Assembly: GCF_013030985.1 (NCBI RefSeq)
Contig: NZ_WPYP01000007.1
Location: 124,001-188,000 of the forward strand
Direction of reading: 5' to 3'
DNA from: Ruegeria arenilitoris
GTDB lineage: Bacteria; Pseudomonadota; Alphaproteobacteria; Rhodobacterales; Rhodobacteraceae
DNA: 64,000 bases
Shown here: piece by piece, positions 33,911 to 43,445 of the stretch
Layout of the letters: every line of letters begins with the position of its first letter
How positions within the stretch are numbered: the first letter of the stretch is position 1
Notes under the pieces: model-generated
Database searches by the model: none
Told to the model about the DNA's origin: nothing
What the model saw: only the letters and a program-made list of their open reading frames with translations
Program-made: the position numbers and the translations under genes

Positions 33911-35578
33911 ATGACCCGAGCTTTCATCCTCGCAACCACATTGCTCTCCCCATTGGCAGCGGGAAACGCTTTTTCACAGCCCTTGGTTCTCACGGGTGCC
34001 GATGTCTACACCGTAAACGAAAATCGCGATTGGGCTGAGGCAGTCGGAATCGACGAAAACGGGATAATTGTCGCCGTTGGAACAGAAACTGAGGTTATTG
34101 CTGCTGTCGGATCTGACGCGTCGATCATCGATCTTGAAGGGCGCATGGTCTTGCCTGGTTTTCAGGACGCCCATCTTCACGCGATAGAGGCAGGCGTAAA
34201 CGCAGCTCTTTGCGAATTCGAACCATTTGACAATCTGGACGGGTACCGGGACAGCGTCTTGGAATGCGCCGAGAATGATAGTACGGGCCTTTGGGTTCGC
34301 GCGTCTGGCGTAAACATACCGAACCTGTTGGACCTGCACCCAAACCCTGTTGAGTTTCTGGACGAGTTACTGCCGGACCGTCCCATTTTGATCCTGGACG
34401 ACATCGGTCACGGAGCTTGGGCGAATACAGTTGCTCTAAAGGCGGCGGGATATGATGATTCTAGCGACAAGGCGAACGGCAACATCATTCTACGTAACGA
34501 TCAAGGCACACCAAACGGTGTGGTGATGGAAAATGCGCCTCATAACTTGCGCACCTTGGCATTCCTACCGACTGAAGATCACCTGAATTTTGCCTACGAT
34601 AGCCTGCTTGCGGCGGCCAATGAGCTGAACCGGAACGGAATCACAACCATTAGCGACGCTGGCGGCTATTGGCCTCAGGGGCACCATCGCGTTTGGGATT
34701 GGGCTGAAGAGGCCGGAGAGTTAACGGTACGTGCATCAAATGCTTTCTACGTTTATCCCGACCGCCCTCTCGAAGAACAGCTTTCCGAACTAAAGGACCT
34801 GTTTCACAACGACCCCGACCGTTTGGTTCGGTTCAACCAGGCAAAGATATATGTTGACGGCATTCTGAGCCAAGGAACCGGAGCTCTACTTGAGCCGTAT
34901 GAGAACGACGCCGGTCCCGAGCTTGGCTACCTCTATTTCCCAGGCGAGTATTTGAATAAGGTTGCGCATGAGTTCAGCGCAGCAGGGTTCCAACTGCATT
35001 TTCATGTTACGGGCGATAACGGCGCACGGTTGGCGTTGGATGCTATCGTCGATGCAAATACAGACTCTGGACCGCACCGACTGACGCATCTTTATTTGGT
35101 AGACCCGGCAGACTATCCGCGATTTGCAGAACTGAATGCCGTTGCTGATTTCCAAATCCCGCCAAGCGCGCTTGAAGATGACTACATCGACTTTATCGGA
35201 GAATTCATCGGTGACAGGACAGATCGACTATTGCCTGCAGGAGATTTGCTGAACGCCGGAGCCACGGTCACTATGAGCAGCGATTGGGATGCAGACGAAC
35301 TGAACCCGCTGATCAAAATCTCTGCTGCTGTCGGTCGTGAAACGAATGGCTTTCCAGACGTTGAAACAGCGATTGAAGCGATGACCATCAACCCAGCTTA
35401 CCTGCTACAACATGATGATAAAACAGGGTCCATCGAAGTTGGGAAATACGCTGATCTGGTTGTAATCAGCGAGAACATTCTGGATTTACCGGTCAGCCAA
35501 ATACCCTCTGCCGAGATCGAAGCCACTTTACTTCAGGGTGAGCCTGTTTTTGACGCCTTTGGTCTCTTTGAAGAATAG
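33911..35578 (+). CDS. Exported YtcJ-type amidohydrolase
   Basis: 555 aa. An N-terminal signal peptide (TRAFILATTLLSPLAAGNAFS) leads into the amidohydrolase-3 fold: DVYTVNENRDWAEAVGI, the metal-ligand HxH in LPGFQDAHLHAIEAG, the QAKIYVDGILSQGTGAL segment with the bridging region, FHVTGDNGARLAL, LTHLYLVD, MSSDWDADELNP, and the closing TINPAYLLQHDDKTGSIEVGKYADLV. It is expected in the periplasm or membrane-associated. The substrate is unknown for most of this family. It lies 58 bp after the M20 gene, and its stop is 3 bp from the convergent LuxR stop. Confidence 0.88.
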   Translation: MTRAFILATTLLSPLAAGNAFSQPLVLTGADVYTVNENRDWAEAVGIDENGIIVAVGTETEVIAAVGSDASIIDLEGRMVLPGFQDAHLHAIEAGVNAALCEFEPFDNLDGYRDSVLECAENDSTGLWVRASGVNIPNLLDLHPNPVEFLDELLPDRPILILDDIGHGAWANTVALKAAGYDDSSDKANGNIILRNDQGTPNGVVMENAPHNLRTLAFLPTEDHLNFAYDSLLAAANELNRNGITTISDAGGYWPQGHHRVWDWAEEAGELTVRASNAFYVYPDRPLEEQLSELKDLFHNDPDRLVRFNQAKIYVDGILSQGTGALLEPYENDAGPELGYLYFPGEYLNKVAHEFSAAGFQLHFHVTGDNGARLALDAIVDANTDSGPHRLTHLYLVDPADYPRFAELNAVADFQIPPSALEDDYIDFIGEFIGDRTDRLLPAGDLLNAGATVTMSSDWDADELNPLIKISAAVGRETNGFPDVETAIEAMTINPAYLLQHDDKTGSIEVGKYADLVVISENILDLPVSQIPSAEIEATLLQGEPVFDAFGLFEE

Positions 35579-35581
35579 ACT

Positions 35582-36502
35582 TCAATCGCCGTACGGATCG
35601 CTCAGCTTTCGATCAAGGTAAACAAGCGGGTCTTCCGTTGCATTTGCAGGCGTTCGGGACAGCGCCTCTAGAAACAGGGAAAACAACTCGCCCTGTGAGG
35701 CTATGCCCAGCTTTGCGTGAATACGCTTACGGTGGACCTTGACTGTCTCGGGGCTGTTGCCCAGTTCACGCGCAATGGATTTGGATGAGTGGCCCTTGAG
35801 AATAAGGCGAACAATCTCTGCTTCACGTTCGCTCAGAACCGATGTGGCAAAGCGCTCGAAGGACTTGTTAAGGTGCTGTCCGATGCGTCCGTGACCAATG
35901 ACAGTTTCCGGATCCAGTCGCGGCCAGTGCCGACGGCAAAGGGCAACGATGCAAGGCAGCAGTTCTTCCAACGCCAATCGGGCCTGCGGTGACAACTGAA
36001 AACCCTCTTCCCGGCTTCCCAGCGAAAGAACAAGGGACGCGTCCTGATCAAAGCGGATAAAGAGCACGGTTTCATCGAACAGCCCGGTGCCTGAGTAGAA
36101 CGTCTGGTAGTATTCCGAGGCCAGAAAATCATCCGGCCCGCAGTCACTCAAAGCCATCACTCCGTCACCGAAACCCTGCTGAAACAGGTTATAAAACGGG
36201 TCGAGCAGATAGGCAAAATCAAGGTAGGGCTTGATTGTTGCGTCACAGTATTGATCGTCGAGGTTGTCGAACAATTCGACCGGCGAGTGTGAGGGAAAGA
36301 ACGCAGTCACAAAAGTGCTGTCATAACCCGAAACTGATTGGCATAGGTCTGCAAGTGCGCCGAGGAACCCTTCATGACCGACCTTTTCTATGACCACACC
36401 CAATCCTGATAGGATTTGAGCCGAGTGGGCTCGATCAATTCCTGACACGGAATTTGCCGGTGGAGTTCCAATGGCATCATTGTTGATCTTCAGACTAAGC
36501 AT
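35582..36502 (-). CDS. LuxR-family transcriptional regulator
   Basis: 306 aa. The N-terminal 220 residues form an uncharacterised sensor-like domain (YDSTFVTAFFPSHSPVELF, YLDFAYLLDPFYNLFQQG), common in proteobacterial LuxR solos and without a clear autoinducer-binding signature. The C-terminal HTH is standard: LSEREAEIVRLILKGHSSKSIA and ELGNSPETVKVHRKRIHAKLG. It is the third gene of a minus-strand run, 23 bp after the agmatine deiminase stop, so it probably responds to or controls agmatine/polyamine catabolism. Confidence 0.88.
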   Translation of the reverse strand: MLSLKINNDAIGTPPANSVSGIDRAHSAQILSGLGVVIEKVGHEGFLGALADLCQSVSGYDSTFVTAFFPSHSPVELFDNLDDQYCDATIKPYLDFAYLLDPFYNLFQQGFGDGVMALSDCGPDDFLASEYYQTFYSGTGLFDETVLFIRFDQDASLVLSLGSREEGFQLSPQARLALEELLPCIVALCRRHWPRLDPETVIGHGRIGQHLNKSFERFATSVLSEREAEIVRLILKGHSSKSIARELGNSPETVKVHRKRIHAKLGIASQGELFSLFLEALSRTPANATEDPLVYLDRKLSDPYGD

Positions 36503-36525
36503 ATCCTAACTCCGTTTCTTGACCG

Positions 36526-37575
36526 TCATGCGGGCTGCTGTTGGGTCATGCAGTGAATGCCACCACCGTTCCAGCAGATGTCCCGGATATCGACCTGAAC
36601 GATCTGGCGATCGGGAAAGGCTTTCCTGAAGGTTTCGACAGCCGCATCGTCTGTCTCGGGGGTTCCAAACCTGGGCAGAACCACACCGCCGTTTGCAATG
36701 TAGCAATTCACATATGATGTTGCGGTGAATTCACTCTCGTGATGATAAAGGTAAGCCTCGTTCATCAGCGTAATTTCGATTTCATTTCCGTCAGCATCGG
36801 TTTGCCCACGAAGTGCTTTCAGGTTTTCCCGACAGACCCTTTGATGAGGGTTTTCGTTATCAGGATTGTCCTCAAACAGAACGTGACCCGGCCGCGTGAA
36901 GGTCAGAACACCATCGATGTGACCATCCGTAATCCATTCGTTTTCATCACCGGGCAACCAGATGACTTTGCGGGCGCCAATTGCGTGATACAACTCGCGT
37001 TCGACATCTGCCTTGGTCATTCCCGGGTTGCGGTTGGAGTTGAGAAAACAGGTTTCCGTGGTAATCACAGTTCCGCGGCCATCACTTATTAGCCCGCCGC
37101 CTTCGCCACATAGGGGCGACTGAAAACATGGAAGCCCAAGATGCGATACCAGCTTTTCACCTACGTCCCTGTCGCCGGACTCAAGTGGAAACTTGCTGCC
37201 CCAGTTATTGAACACCAGGTTTGACCCGATGGTCTGACCATTTGCATTCTGCACAAACAAAGGTCCGGTGTCCCGGAACCACAGGTCATCCTGATCCAGC
37301 GCGATCACATCGATGTGCCCTGGCAGTTTGCGACGGGCCAGCTTGAAGGCATGGGGTGCTGCGATCACACGTACGGGCTCAAATTGCGAGATTGCGCTGG
37401 CAATCGCGACAAAGGCATTCTGAACCTTTGCAATATCCTTCCCCCAGGTGTCGGGATGGTCGTCGTGGACCCAAGCCATCCAGCATGCGGCATGATGTGC
37501 GGTTTCGGCTGGCATCACAAAACCCAACTCTCCGGGTGTACTGCCGGTCAGGGTCTGGCGCAGTTCCTTGTTCAT
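36526..37575 (-). CDS. aguA: Agmatine deiminase (tandem copy 2)
   Basis: 349 aa from ATG 37575, supported by AGGAG 8 nt upstream and by overlap with the previous stop (ATGA). The guanidine-modifying fold is seen in PAETAHHAACWMAWVHDD (start), LDQDDLWFRDTGPLFVQ, GEGGGLISDGRGTVITTE, RNPGMTKADVERELY, WLPGDENEWITDGHIDGVL (catalytic His and Asp) and the nucleophile C342 in GGGIHCMTQQQ. All catalytic positions are present. It would convert agmatine to N-carbamoylputrescine plus ammonia in the cytosol. It is a diverged paralogue of the gene directly upstream, so the two may differ in substrate. Confidence 0.92.
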   Translation of the reverse strand: MNKELRQTLTGSTPGELGFVMPAETAHHAACWMAWVHDDHPDTWGKDIAKVQNAFVAIASAISQFEPVRVIAAPHAFKLARRKLPGHIDVIALDQDDLWFRDTGPLFVQNANGQTIGSNLVFNNWGSKFPLESGDRDVGEKLVSHLGLPCFQSPLCGEGGGLISDGRGTVITTETCFLNSNRNPGMTKADVERELYHAIGARKVIWLPGDENEWITDGHIDGVLTFTRPGHVLFEDNPDNENPHQRVCRENLKALRGQTDADGNEIEITLMNEAYLYHHESEFTATSYVNCYIANGGVVLPRFGTPETDDAAVETFRKAFPDRQIVQVDIRDICWNGGGIHCMTQQQPA

Positions 37576-38588
37576 GACTTTGGCTCCTGTTGCGTGATGC
37601 AATGAATTCCGCCACCACCGATGGCGATTGATGGAATTTCAACTTGGGCAACATGGCGGCCTGGCAGGTATTGCTCGAACACTTCGCGGACCATGTCATC
37701 TTCTGGCAGGCCGTATTTCGGCATCACCACACCGCCGTTGCAGATGTAGGAATTCACGTATGAACGGCAGAACTTTTCGTTATCCGTTGCAAAATCCGCC
37801 GCATCCGGAACACGTATCAGGGAAAGCGGGCGTCCTTTGGCGTCGGTCTGGTTCTCAAGCGCTGAAATGTTGGCGACATTGATGTCATGCCACTCGTGAT
37901 CCGCTGGGCCTTCGCCTTCGACCAGAACCACACCCGGCGCCAGAAAGGCGGCGATGCCATCGACGTGCCCGTCGGTTTCCGTTTCTTCAACGTTTCCCGG
38001 AAGCCAGATAACCTTGTCACCACCCAGCATCTCTTTCAACTCGGTTTCAATATCGGTCCGTGTCCAGTCGGGGTTGCGGTTCAAGTTCGGGAAACAGCTC
38101 TCGGTGGTGAGAATTGTGCCTTCACCGTCGACGCTGACTCCGCCGCCTTCAGCGATCAGGTCCGATACGAACTTACGCACTCCGGACTTTTCGAGGATTA
38201 TTGATGAGACTGTATCGTCACCCGCAAACGGCGCGTATTTGCCACCCCAAGCGTTGAAGCGGAAAGAGGTTCCGGCCTTGTTGCCCTCTCCGTCGACAAG
38301 AAAGCAGGGGCCAGCATCACGTGCCCAGCTGTCGTTGATCGGATGTTCCAACAGATCAATATCGCTGCCCAACAGATCACGCGCTACAGCGATGTCTTCA
38401 CGCCGAACCAGCATGGTCAATGGTTCGAACTGGCGAATGGCGTGGGCCACGTCTGCGTAGTTCCGGCGCGTTTCCGAGATGTCATCCCAAACCTCAGCGC
38501 GTGACGGCCACATCATCCACGTCCGTTCGTGATCTGCCCATTCTGCTGGCATGTGAAATCCGGCTTGTTTTGGTGTTTGCCGCTGCAC
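37572..38588 (-). CDS. aguA: Agmatine deiminase (tandem copy 1)
   Basis: 338 aa. Motifs: MPAEWADHERTWMMWPSRAEVWDD, LEHPINDSWARDAGPCFLVD, EGGGVSVDGEGTILTTESCFPNLNRNP (given here as overlapping family blocks), WLPGNVEETETDGHVDGIAAF and the nucleophile C330 in GGGGIHCITQQ. It reads as a complete agmatine deiminase of the PAD_porph superfamily. It is first in the minus-strand run aguA-aguA-luxR and is divergent from the GcvA-like LysR gene, with about 100 bp between the starts. Agmatine deiminase is the best fit because N-carbamoylputrescine amidase and PotABCD-like genes lie in the same island. Confidence 0.93.
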   Translation of the reverse strand: MQRQTPKQAGFHMPAEWADHERTWMMWPSRAEVWDDISETRRNYADVAHAIRQFEPLTMLVRREDIAVARDLLGSDIDLLEHPINDSWARDAGPCFLVDGEGNKAGTSFRFNAWGGKYAPFAGDDTVSSIILEKSGVRKFVSDLIAEGGGVSVDGEGTILTTESCFPNLNRNPDWTRTDIETELKEMLGGDKVIWLPGNVEETETDGHVDGIAAFLAPGVVLVEGEGPADHEWHDINVANISALENQTDAKGRPLSLIRVPDAADFATDNEKFCRSYVNSYICNGGVVMPKYGLPEDDMVREVFEQYLPGRHVAQVEIPSIAIGGGGIHCITQQEPKS

Positions 38589-38690
38589 GTGTGACTCCGA
38601 TCTTCAATAGCTGTGTCTTGTTTGGAGTCTATTCATTAGGTACAGTGATGGACAAACGCGTAATTCTTGGAACATCCATTAGTTAAACTC

Positions 38691-39608
38691 ATGAATAATC
38701 CATACCGCCTCCTCCCTCCGCTCGGATCGCTCGTTGGATTTGAAGCGGCAGCGCGGCTGGGAAGCTTTTCGCAAGCCGCGGATGAGCTGAACGTGACCCA
38801 ATCCGCGATTTCGCATCAGATTCGCACGCTAGAAACCCATCTGGAGCAACCTTTGTTTCACCGCGTTGGGCGTGGCATCGATCTAACTGATGCCGGTAGA
38901 GATTTGTATCGAACGAGTTTGGAGGCGCTGGAAACCGTACGTCAGGGCGTACAGCGGCTTGATTCGTACTCAAAGCCAGGAACAGTAGTCGTTCAGATTT
39001 TGCCGGTCGTTGCAGCCAGTTGGTTCATGCCGAGATTGGCTGAACTCAAATCATCAAATCCGGAAGTAGAACCATGGCTGTACACAGGCGAGCTGACAGC
39101 CGAACTGGTCGAGACGGAATATGACATCTCATTTCGTTACGAACCGCCGCAAATTCCAGATGAAATCGGGGCCCAATTTCTCTCAGAGCGGCGTGTTCCA
39201 CTTTGCTCCCCAAACCTACTGGAGACGTTTCATAAAAGCCCTGAATCCGCCCCCCTTATTCATGATGAAGAGCCGGATGATTGGCAGACCTGGTACATTC
39301 GTGCCGGGCTATCACGTGAAAACTACTCGGCGGGTTTAAATTTCTCCGATCCCGTTTATGCACTGGATGCTGCCGCGCAAGGTCTCGGCGTCTATCTGGG
39401 GAACCCCGATCTGGCAGCGCCGTGGTTGGAAAAGGGGCAGTTGTGTCAGGCAGGCGAACACGTACTGGAAACCGGCCGGATCATGTACATCGTCACCCAG
39501 GATCGTGACCTGCAGCGGCCTGCTGTACGGGCCTTGTGGGACTGGCTGATGGCTCACGCCCCTTCGGCAGACACGGCCACATCTTCGGGAAAGAAACAGG
39601 CTGACTGA
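38691..39608 (+). CDS. LysR-family regulator, GcvA-like
   Basis: 305 aa from ATG 38691; a TTG at 38667 would add eight residues. The HTH region is RLLPPLGSLVGFEAAARLGS and ADELNVTQSAISHQIRTLE, with HRVGRGIDLTDAG after it, the pattern of the GcvA/AmpR branch. The effector domain includes VQILPVVAASWFMPRLAEL and AAQGLGVYLGNPDLA. It is divergent from the aguA-aguA-luxR run and probably controls it. Its 3' end overlaps the convergent ABC ATPase gene by 55 nt, so both proteins are encoded on opposite strands there. Confidence 0.88.
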   Translation: MNNPYRLLPPLGSLVGFEAAARLGSFSQAADELNVTQSAISHQIRTLETHLEQPLFHRVGRGIDLTDAGRDLYRTSLEALETVRQGVQRLDSYSKPGTVVVQILPVVAASWFMPRLAELKSSNPEVEPWLYTGELTAELVETEYDISFRYEPPQIPDEIGAQFLSERRVPLCSPNLLETFHKSPESAPLIHDEEPDDWQTWYIRAGLSRENYSAGLNFSDPVYALDAAAQGLGVYLGNPDLAAPWLEKGQLCQAGEHVLETGRIMYIVTQDRDLQRPAVRALWDWLMAHAPSADTATSSGKKQAD

Positions 39609-40573
39609 CGATCTTCGGCTTGATCAACCAATTTCGGAACCTCCGAACGGCAACGCGCAGGACGGCCTTTTTGCTCATATAGCCAGCATCGTGTGTGAAA
39701 AGGACAACCAGACGGTATGGCATCATGCGAAGGCACGTCGCCCTTCAATACAATTGGCTTTGAGCGCGCTTTGTTTTTTGCCTTAACGCGCGGCACCGCA
39801 GACATCAGTGCTGCTGTGTAAGGGTGCATTGGATTGGAGGAAAGAGCTTTGGATGGACCGATTTCCACGATCTCCCCCAAGTACATGACGGCGATACGCT
39901 GGCAAAGATGGCGTACGACTGAAAGGTCGTGGCTGATGAACAGCATCGCCATGTTTTCCTCAGTTCGCAGTTCATCCAGAAGGTTCAGGATTTGCGCCTG
40001 AACTGACACATCAAGCGCGCTGACCGGCTCATCCGCCACAATTATCGACGGGCTATTTGCGATAGCCCGGGCGATCGCGATGCGCTGCCGCTGACCGCCG
40101 CTAAAGTGTTGGGGAAACCGCGCCGCATGCTGCGGATTCAACCCAACCCGCTCAAGCAACGCCTGAACACGGTCTTTTTCATTGCTTCGATCTGCCGTTT
40201 TCTGAATGCGGAACGGTTCAGCCAACGTATATCCAACGGTTTTTCGAGGATGCAGTGAGGAATAAGGATCCTGAAACACCATCTGCACCTGACGCGCCAA
40301 TTTGCGTCGGTCGGCTGGCTTGGTGGCATCAAGTGCCTCACCGTTCACCACCAAAGACCCACTCGACTGCTCAACAAGGCCAACAATCGCTTTTCCCAAA
40401 GTCGTTTTTCCACTGCCGGACTCGCCTATCAAGCCGAGCACTTCTCCGGGGTTTACGGACAAAGTAATGTTGTTGAGGGCGCGAAATGTGGAGGGTGCTT
40501 CAAAAATCCCTCGTGGCGCAGATGACGCAAACTCTACCGACAGGTTTTCTATGTTGAGTGCTGGGTTAGTCAT
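39554..40573 (-). CDS. Dipeptide/oligopeptide ABC transporter ATPase (OppF/DppF type)
   Basis: 339 aa from ATG 40573, preceded by AGAGGA and overlapping the OppD-type stop (ATGA). Walker A GESGSGKTT, Q-loop MVFQDPYSSLHPRKT, signature FSGGQRQRIAIARAIA, Walker B IIVADEPVSALD, H-loop ISHDLSVV and the C-terminal oligopeptide-ABC segment GCPFHTRCWL with its Cys residues. It would energise the importer whose binding protein and permeases are encoded on the plus strand at 41779-45379. Splitting the ATPases onto a divergent unit is unusual for Opp operons. Overlaps the convergent LysR gene by 55 nt. Confidence 0.93.
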   Translation of the reverse strand: MTNPALNIENLSVEFASSAPRGIFEAPSTFRALNNITLSVNPGEVLGLIGESGSGKTTLGKAIVGLVEQSSGSLVVNGEALDATKPADRRKLARQVQMVFQDPYSSLHPRKTVGYTLAEPFRIQKTADRSNEKDRVQALLERVGLNPQHAARFPQHFSGGQRQRIAIARAIANSPSIIVADEPVSALDVSVQAQILNLLDELRTEENMAMLFISHDLSVVRHLCQRIAVMYLGEIVEIGPSKALSSNPMHPYTAALMSAVPRVKAKNKARSKPIVLKGDVPSHDAIPSGCPFHTRCWLYEQKGRPARCRSEVPKLVDQAEDRQSACFFPEDVAVSAEGA

Positions 40574-41559
40574 GCAGTCTTCCTCTGAGGTGTCGTCCCG
40601 CTGCGCAAGTGGCACGCCACCAGATGGTCACTCTTATCAATCATGATTTGCGGCGGCATCGTATCGGCACAGGTTTCCACGGCCTCACTGCATCGATCCC
40701 GGAATGCGCAGCCCGAAGGGCGTTCCCAAATGGAAGGAGGCGCGCCAGAGATAGGAGTGAGTCGGTCCTGATCTGCATCCAGCGACGGATGCGCACCGAG
40801 AAGGCCAATAGTATAAGGATGTTGAGGGTTCTCAAGCACTTGTTCGGTTGGTCCGCGTTCCACGTCCCGACCCGAATAAAGCACGATAACTTCATCGCTC
40901 ATTTGCGAAACGACGCCCAGATCATGAGTAATCAAAACGACCGCCATATCGAGGTCCCGAGAGAGAGCCTTAAGCAGATCGAGGATTTGCGCCTGAATGG
41001 TCAGATCCAGTGCCGTTGTCGGCTCATCTGCAATCAGCAACCGGGGTTTGAATACAATCGCCATCGCGATCATCACACGCTGTCGCTGACCACCGCTAAG
41101 CTGATGTGGATAGCGCTTCAGCATTCCCTCCGGGTCGGGCATTCCCACCTGCGTCAAAACCTCCACGGCACGAGACCATGCCGCTTTCGCGGGTTGCTTG
41201 CGGTGAGCCTGAACACATTCGATTATCTGGTCACCGATCCGCAGGACCGGATTGAGGCTGCTCATTGGATCTTGGAAAACCATCGCAATTTCAGTGCCCT
41301 GCAGATCGCGTAGTTTTTTTGGTGATAGCTGAAGAAGATCCTGGCCATCAAATTCAACAGCTCCGGAGACGCTAAGGGCTCGCTTGTCCAACAAACCCAT
41401 GATCGCCATGGCTGCCGTGCTTTTCCCCGAACCGCTCTCTCCTACGATACCAAGACATTGGCCACGGTTCAGTTTGAATGACAACCTGTCTACGATAGGT
41501 GCAGCTTGTGATCCGCTACCGACTGATACGGACAGGTTATCTACTCGCAATAATTCCAT
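40570..41559 (-). CDS. Dipeptide/oligopeptide ABC transporter ATPase (OppD/DppD type)
   Basis: 329 aa. Walker A GESGSGKST, Q-loop MVFQDPMSSLNPVLRI, signature LSGGQRQRVMIAMAI, Walker B LLIADEPTTALDL, H-loop ITHDLGVVSQ and the C-terminal GCAFRDRCSEAVETC Cys-rich segment typical of this subfamily. First of a two-gene unit divergent from the binding-protein gene; the 219-bp divergent region should hold both promoters. Likely substrate is a peptide or other cationic small molecule, given the agmatine context, but this is not shown by sequence. Confidence 0.93.
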   Translation of the reverse strand: MELLRVDNLSVSVGSGSQAAPIVDRLSFKLNRGQCLGIVGESGSGKSTAAMAIMGLLDKRALSVSGAVEFDGQDLLQLSPKKLRDLQGTEIAMVFQDPMSSLNPVLRIGDQIIECVQAHRKQPAKAAWSRAVEVLTQVGMPDPEGMLKRYPHQLSGGQRQRVMIAMAIVFKPRLLIADEPTTALDLTIQAQILDLLKALSRDLDMAVVLITHDLGVVSQMSDEVIVLYSGRDVERGPTEQVLENPQHPYTIGLLGAHPSLDADQDRLTPISGAPPSIWERPSGCAFRDRCSEAVETCADTMPPQIMIDKSDHLVACHLRSGTTPQRKTA

Positions 41560-41778
41560 TCGTATGGGTGTTCCTATGCCGCAAATCCGATTCAGAAAAA
41601 CTCGGTCAAGACGGGATTGGATCTTGGCCGCTGCCTTTTAGTATACACTTCTGCGCTACGCGACTGTGCCCCTTATGTGGTATCGACATGTCGGGCGGCA
41701 AACTGCGACGCTGACATCCATCACAACGTACAATCCGCGATGCATCACGCTCGCAGGAAGAGATGTAGGGAGCCAGCC

Positions 41779-43434
41779 ATGACTAAACCCACACCGACAC
41801 GACATTCGCCTCAGTTCCGATTGCCACGCCGGTCTTTCCTTGCTGGGACGTGTTCAATGGCGGCGATGGCATTCGCCCCAGCAGGTCGCGTATGGGCGGA
41901 CACCGCGGCAACAGCGCCCGACATTGGCGCGCGCGATCCCAACACGCTGGTTGTTCTGGTCGACGCCACGGTCGAGAATCTGGACCCCGCGACGAATATC
42001 GAGTGGGCTTATGGCTTGCGCCCTATCTATGAGACCCTGACGATTCTTGACGGAAGCGATACTCTTTCGGTCAAACCAGCACTGGCAGAAGCCTGGGAAG
42101 CCAATGAAGACAACACGAGCTGGACGTTCACGCTGGTCGATGGCGTGACCTTCCACGATGGCACGCCATTCAATGCCGAAGCCGTGAAAAAAGCGGTGAC
42201 CCGGATGGTGCTGCATCCTGCGGGTCTCGCCGGAACCTGGCAGCTTGACGATCCCGAGACACAGATTGTCGTCGTCGATGACAGGACCGTCCGCTTTGAC
42301 CTGGGAGAACCACGTCCCTTCTTTGACCGGCAGGTTAGCTCGCAATACGGGTTCTGGATGGCCAGCCCGACTGCTGCCGAGGCCAATTCAAAGGGCGACG
42401 ATGACATGGGGTCCGAGTTTCTTCAGTCCAACCCTGTGGGAACGGGCCCTTACAAGCTGGAGAGCCTGAATCCAGGCCAAGACGCCACCTTTGTTGCCAA
42501 CCCAGACTATCGTGGCGGGTGGGAGCATCCGCATTTCAACCGTGTCATCACCAAGACGATGCCTGTATCCGCAACACGCAGACAACTGCTGGAGACCGGT
42601 GAAGCCGACATGACGCTGGCGATGGAGCCGGAAGACATGGTGGCCCTGCGTGACGATCCACGGTTCAACATGATCGACGCGCCCACCTTCACGGTTCAAT
42701 ACGTGGCGTTTGCCACAGATGGTAAGCTTGCTGATCCAAAAGCAAGGCAAGCAATCAGCCATGCGTTTGATCACGACGCATATATCGAGCAGGTAGCCCT
42801 TGGTACGGCAGACAAGCCGACATCGGTGTTCCCGACACAAATGCAAGGTCTCGATGGCAAAGATCGCCTGTTGCCCTTTGACCTGGATCGCGCCCGGGCA
42901 TTGCTGGAAGAGGCTGGCATTGCTGAAGGCACCGAACTCACAATGGCCTACTACGCAGGCTTCGGAGATATCGAAGGTCAACTGCTGCAGGCCTGGCTGT
43001 CTGAAATTGGCATCGACCTGAAACTTCAGGAGCTGTCTTTCTCGGCCTATCTCGATGTGTTCTTCGGTGAGGGTGAAGCTGAGGAGCGCCCGGATCTCTT
43101 CTACTTCTCCTGGTGGCCGAACGTCGATCATCCCTACAGCTTTGCCTGGGGTCTGTTTAGCGGGGACGCAGCAACTTATGACGGCAATGCGGGCCGTTAT
43201 GCCAACGATGAGGCGACGGCGTTGATCGACGAGCTTCGGAACCAGGTTATGACCGACGACATGGCGGTCAAGTTCCAGCGCCTTGCAGACATTCTGACAA
43301 CCGAGGACCCTGCCTGGCTTCCGATCCTTCAGGAACGCGCGCAATTCGTGTCGCGAAATGACATCAAAGGCATTGAGAACAATCCGATCTATGTCTCGAC
43401 GCTGGACATGTACAACCTGTCGCGCGGCAACTGA
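41779..43434 (+). CDS. Tat-exported family 5 solute-binding protein
   Basis: 551 aa from ATG 41779, with TAGGGAG upstream; the longer open frame from 41617 adds 54 residues of unlikely composition. A twin-arginine signal is visible: LPRRSFLAGTCSMAAMAFAP, cleaved after VWA. The mature protein shows the SBP family 5 pattern: TLVVLVDATVENLDPA, YETLTILDG, LAEAWEANEDNTSWTFTL (DGVTFHDGTPFNAEAV follows), [10 protein letters not shown], and IENNPIYVSTLDMYNLS at the end. It is the receptor of the ABC importer whose permeases follow directly, 11 bp downstream. Confidence 0.92.
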   Translation: MTKPTPTRHSPQFRLPRRSFLAGTCSMAAMAFAPAGRVWADTAATAPDIGARDPNTLVVLVDATVENLDPATNIEWAYGLRPIYETLTILDGSDTLSVKPALAEAWEANEDNTSWTFTLVDGVTFHDGTPFNAEAVKKAVTRMVLHPAGLAGTWQLDDPETQIVVVDDRTVRFDLGEPRPFFDRQVSSQYGFWMASPTAAEANSKGDDDMGSEFLQSNPVGTGPYKLESLNPGQDATFVANPDYRGGWEHPHFNRVITKTMPVSATRRQLLETGEADMTLAMEPEDMVALRDDPRFNMIDAPTFTVQYVAFATDGKLADPKARQAISHAFDHDAYIEQVALGTADKPTSVFPTQMQGLDGKDRLLPFDLDRARALLEEAGIAEGTELTMAYYAGFGDIEGQLLQAWLSEIGIDLKLQELSFSAYLDVFFGEGEAEERPDLFYFSWWPNVDHPYSFAWGLFSGDAATYDGNAGRYANDEATALIDELRNQVMTDDMAVKFQRLADILTTEDPAWLPILQERAQFVSRNDIKGIENNPIYVSTLDMYNLSRGN

Positions 43435-43445
43435 GCGGCAAGCAG

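Noticed and set aside
40609..41313. 234-codon plus-strand frame
   Set aside because: Antisense to the OppD-type ATPase gene.
42388..43344. 318-codon minus-strand frame
   Set aside because: Antisense to the solute-binding protein gene, which has a signal peptide and clear family motifs.
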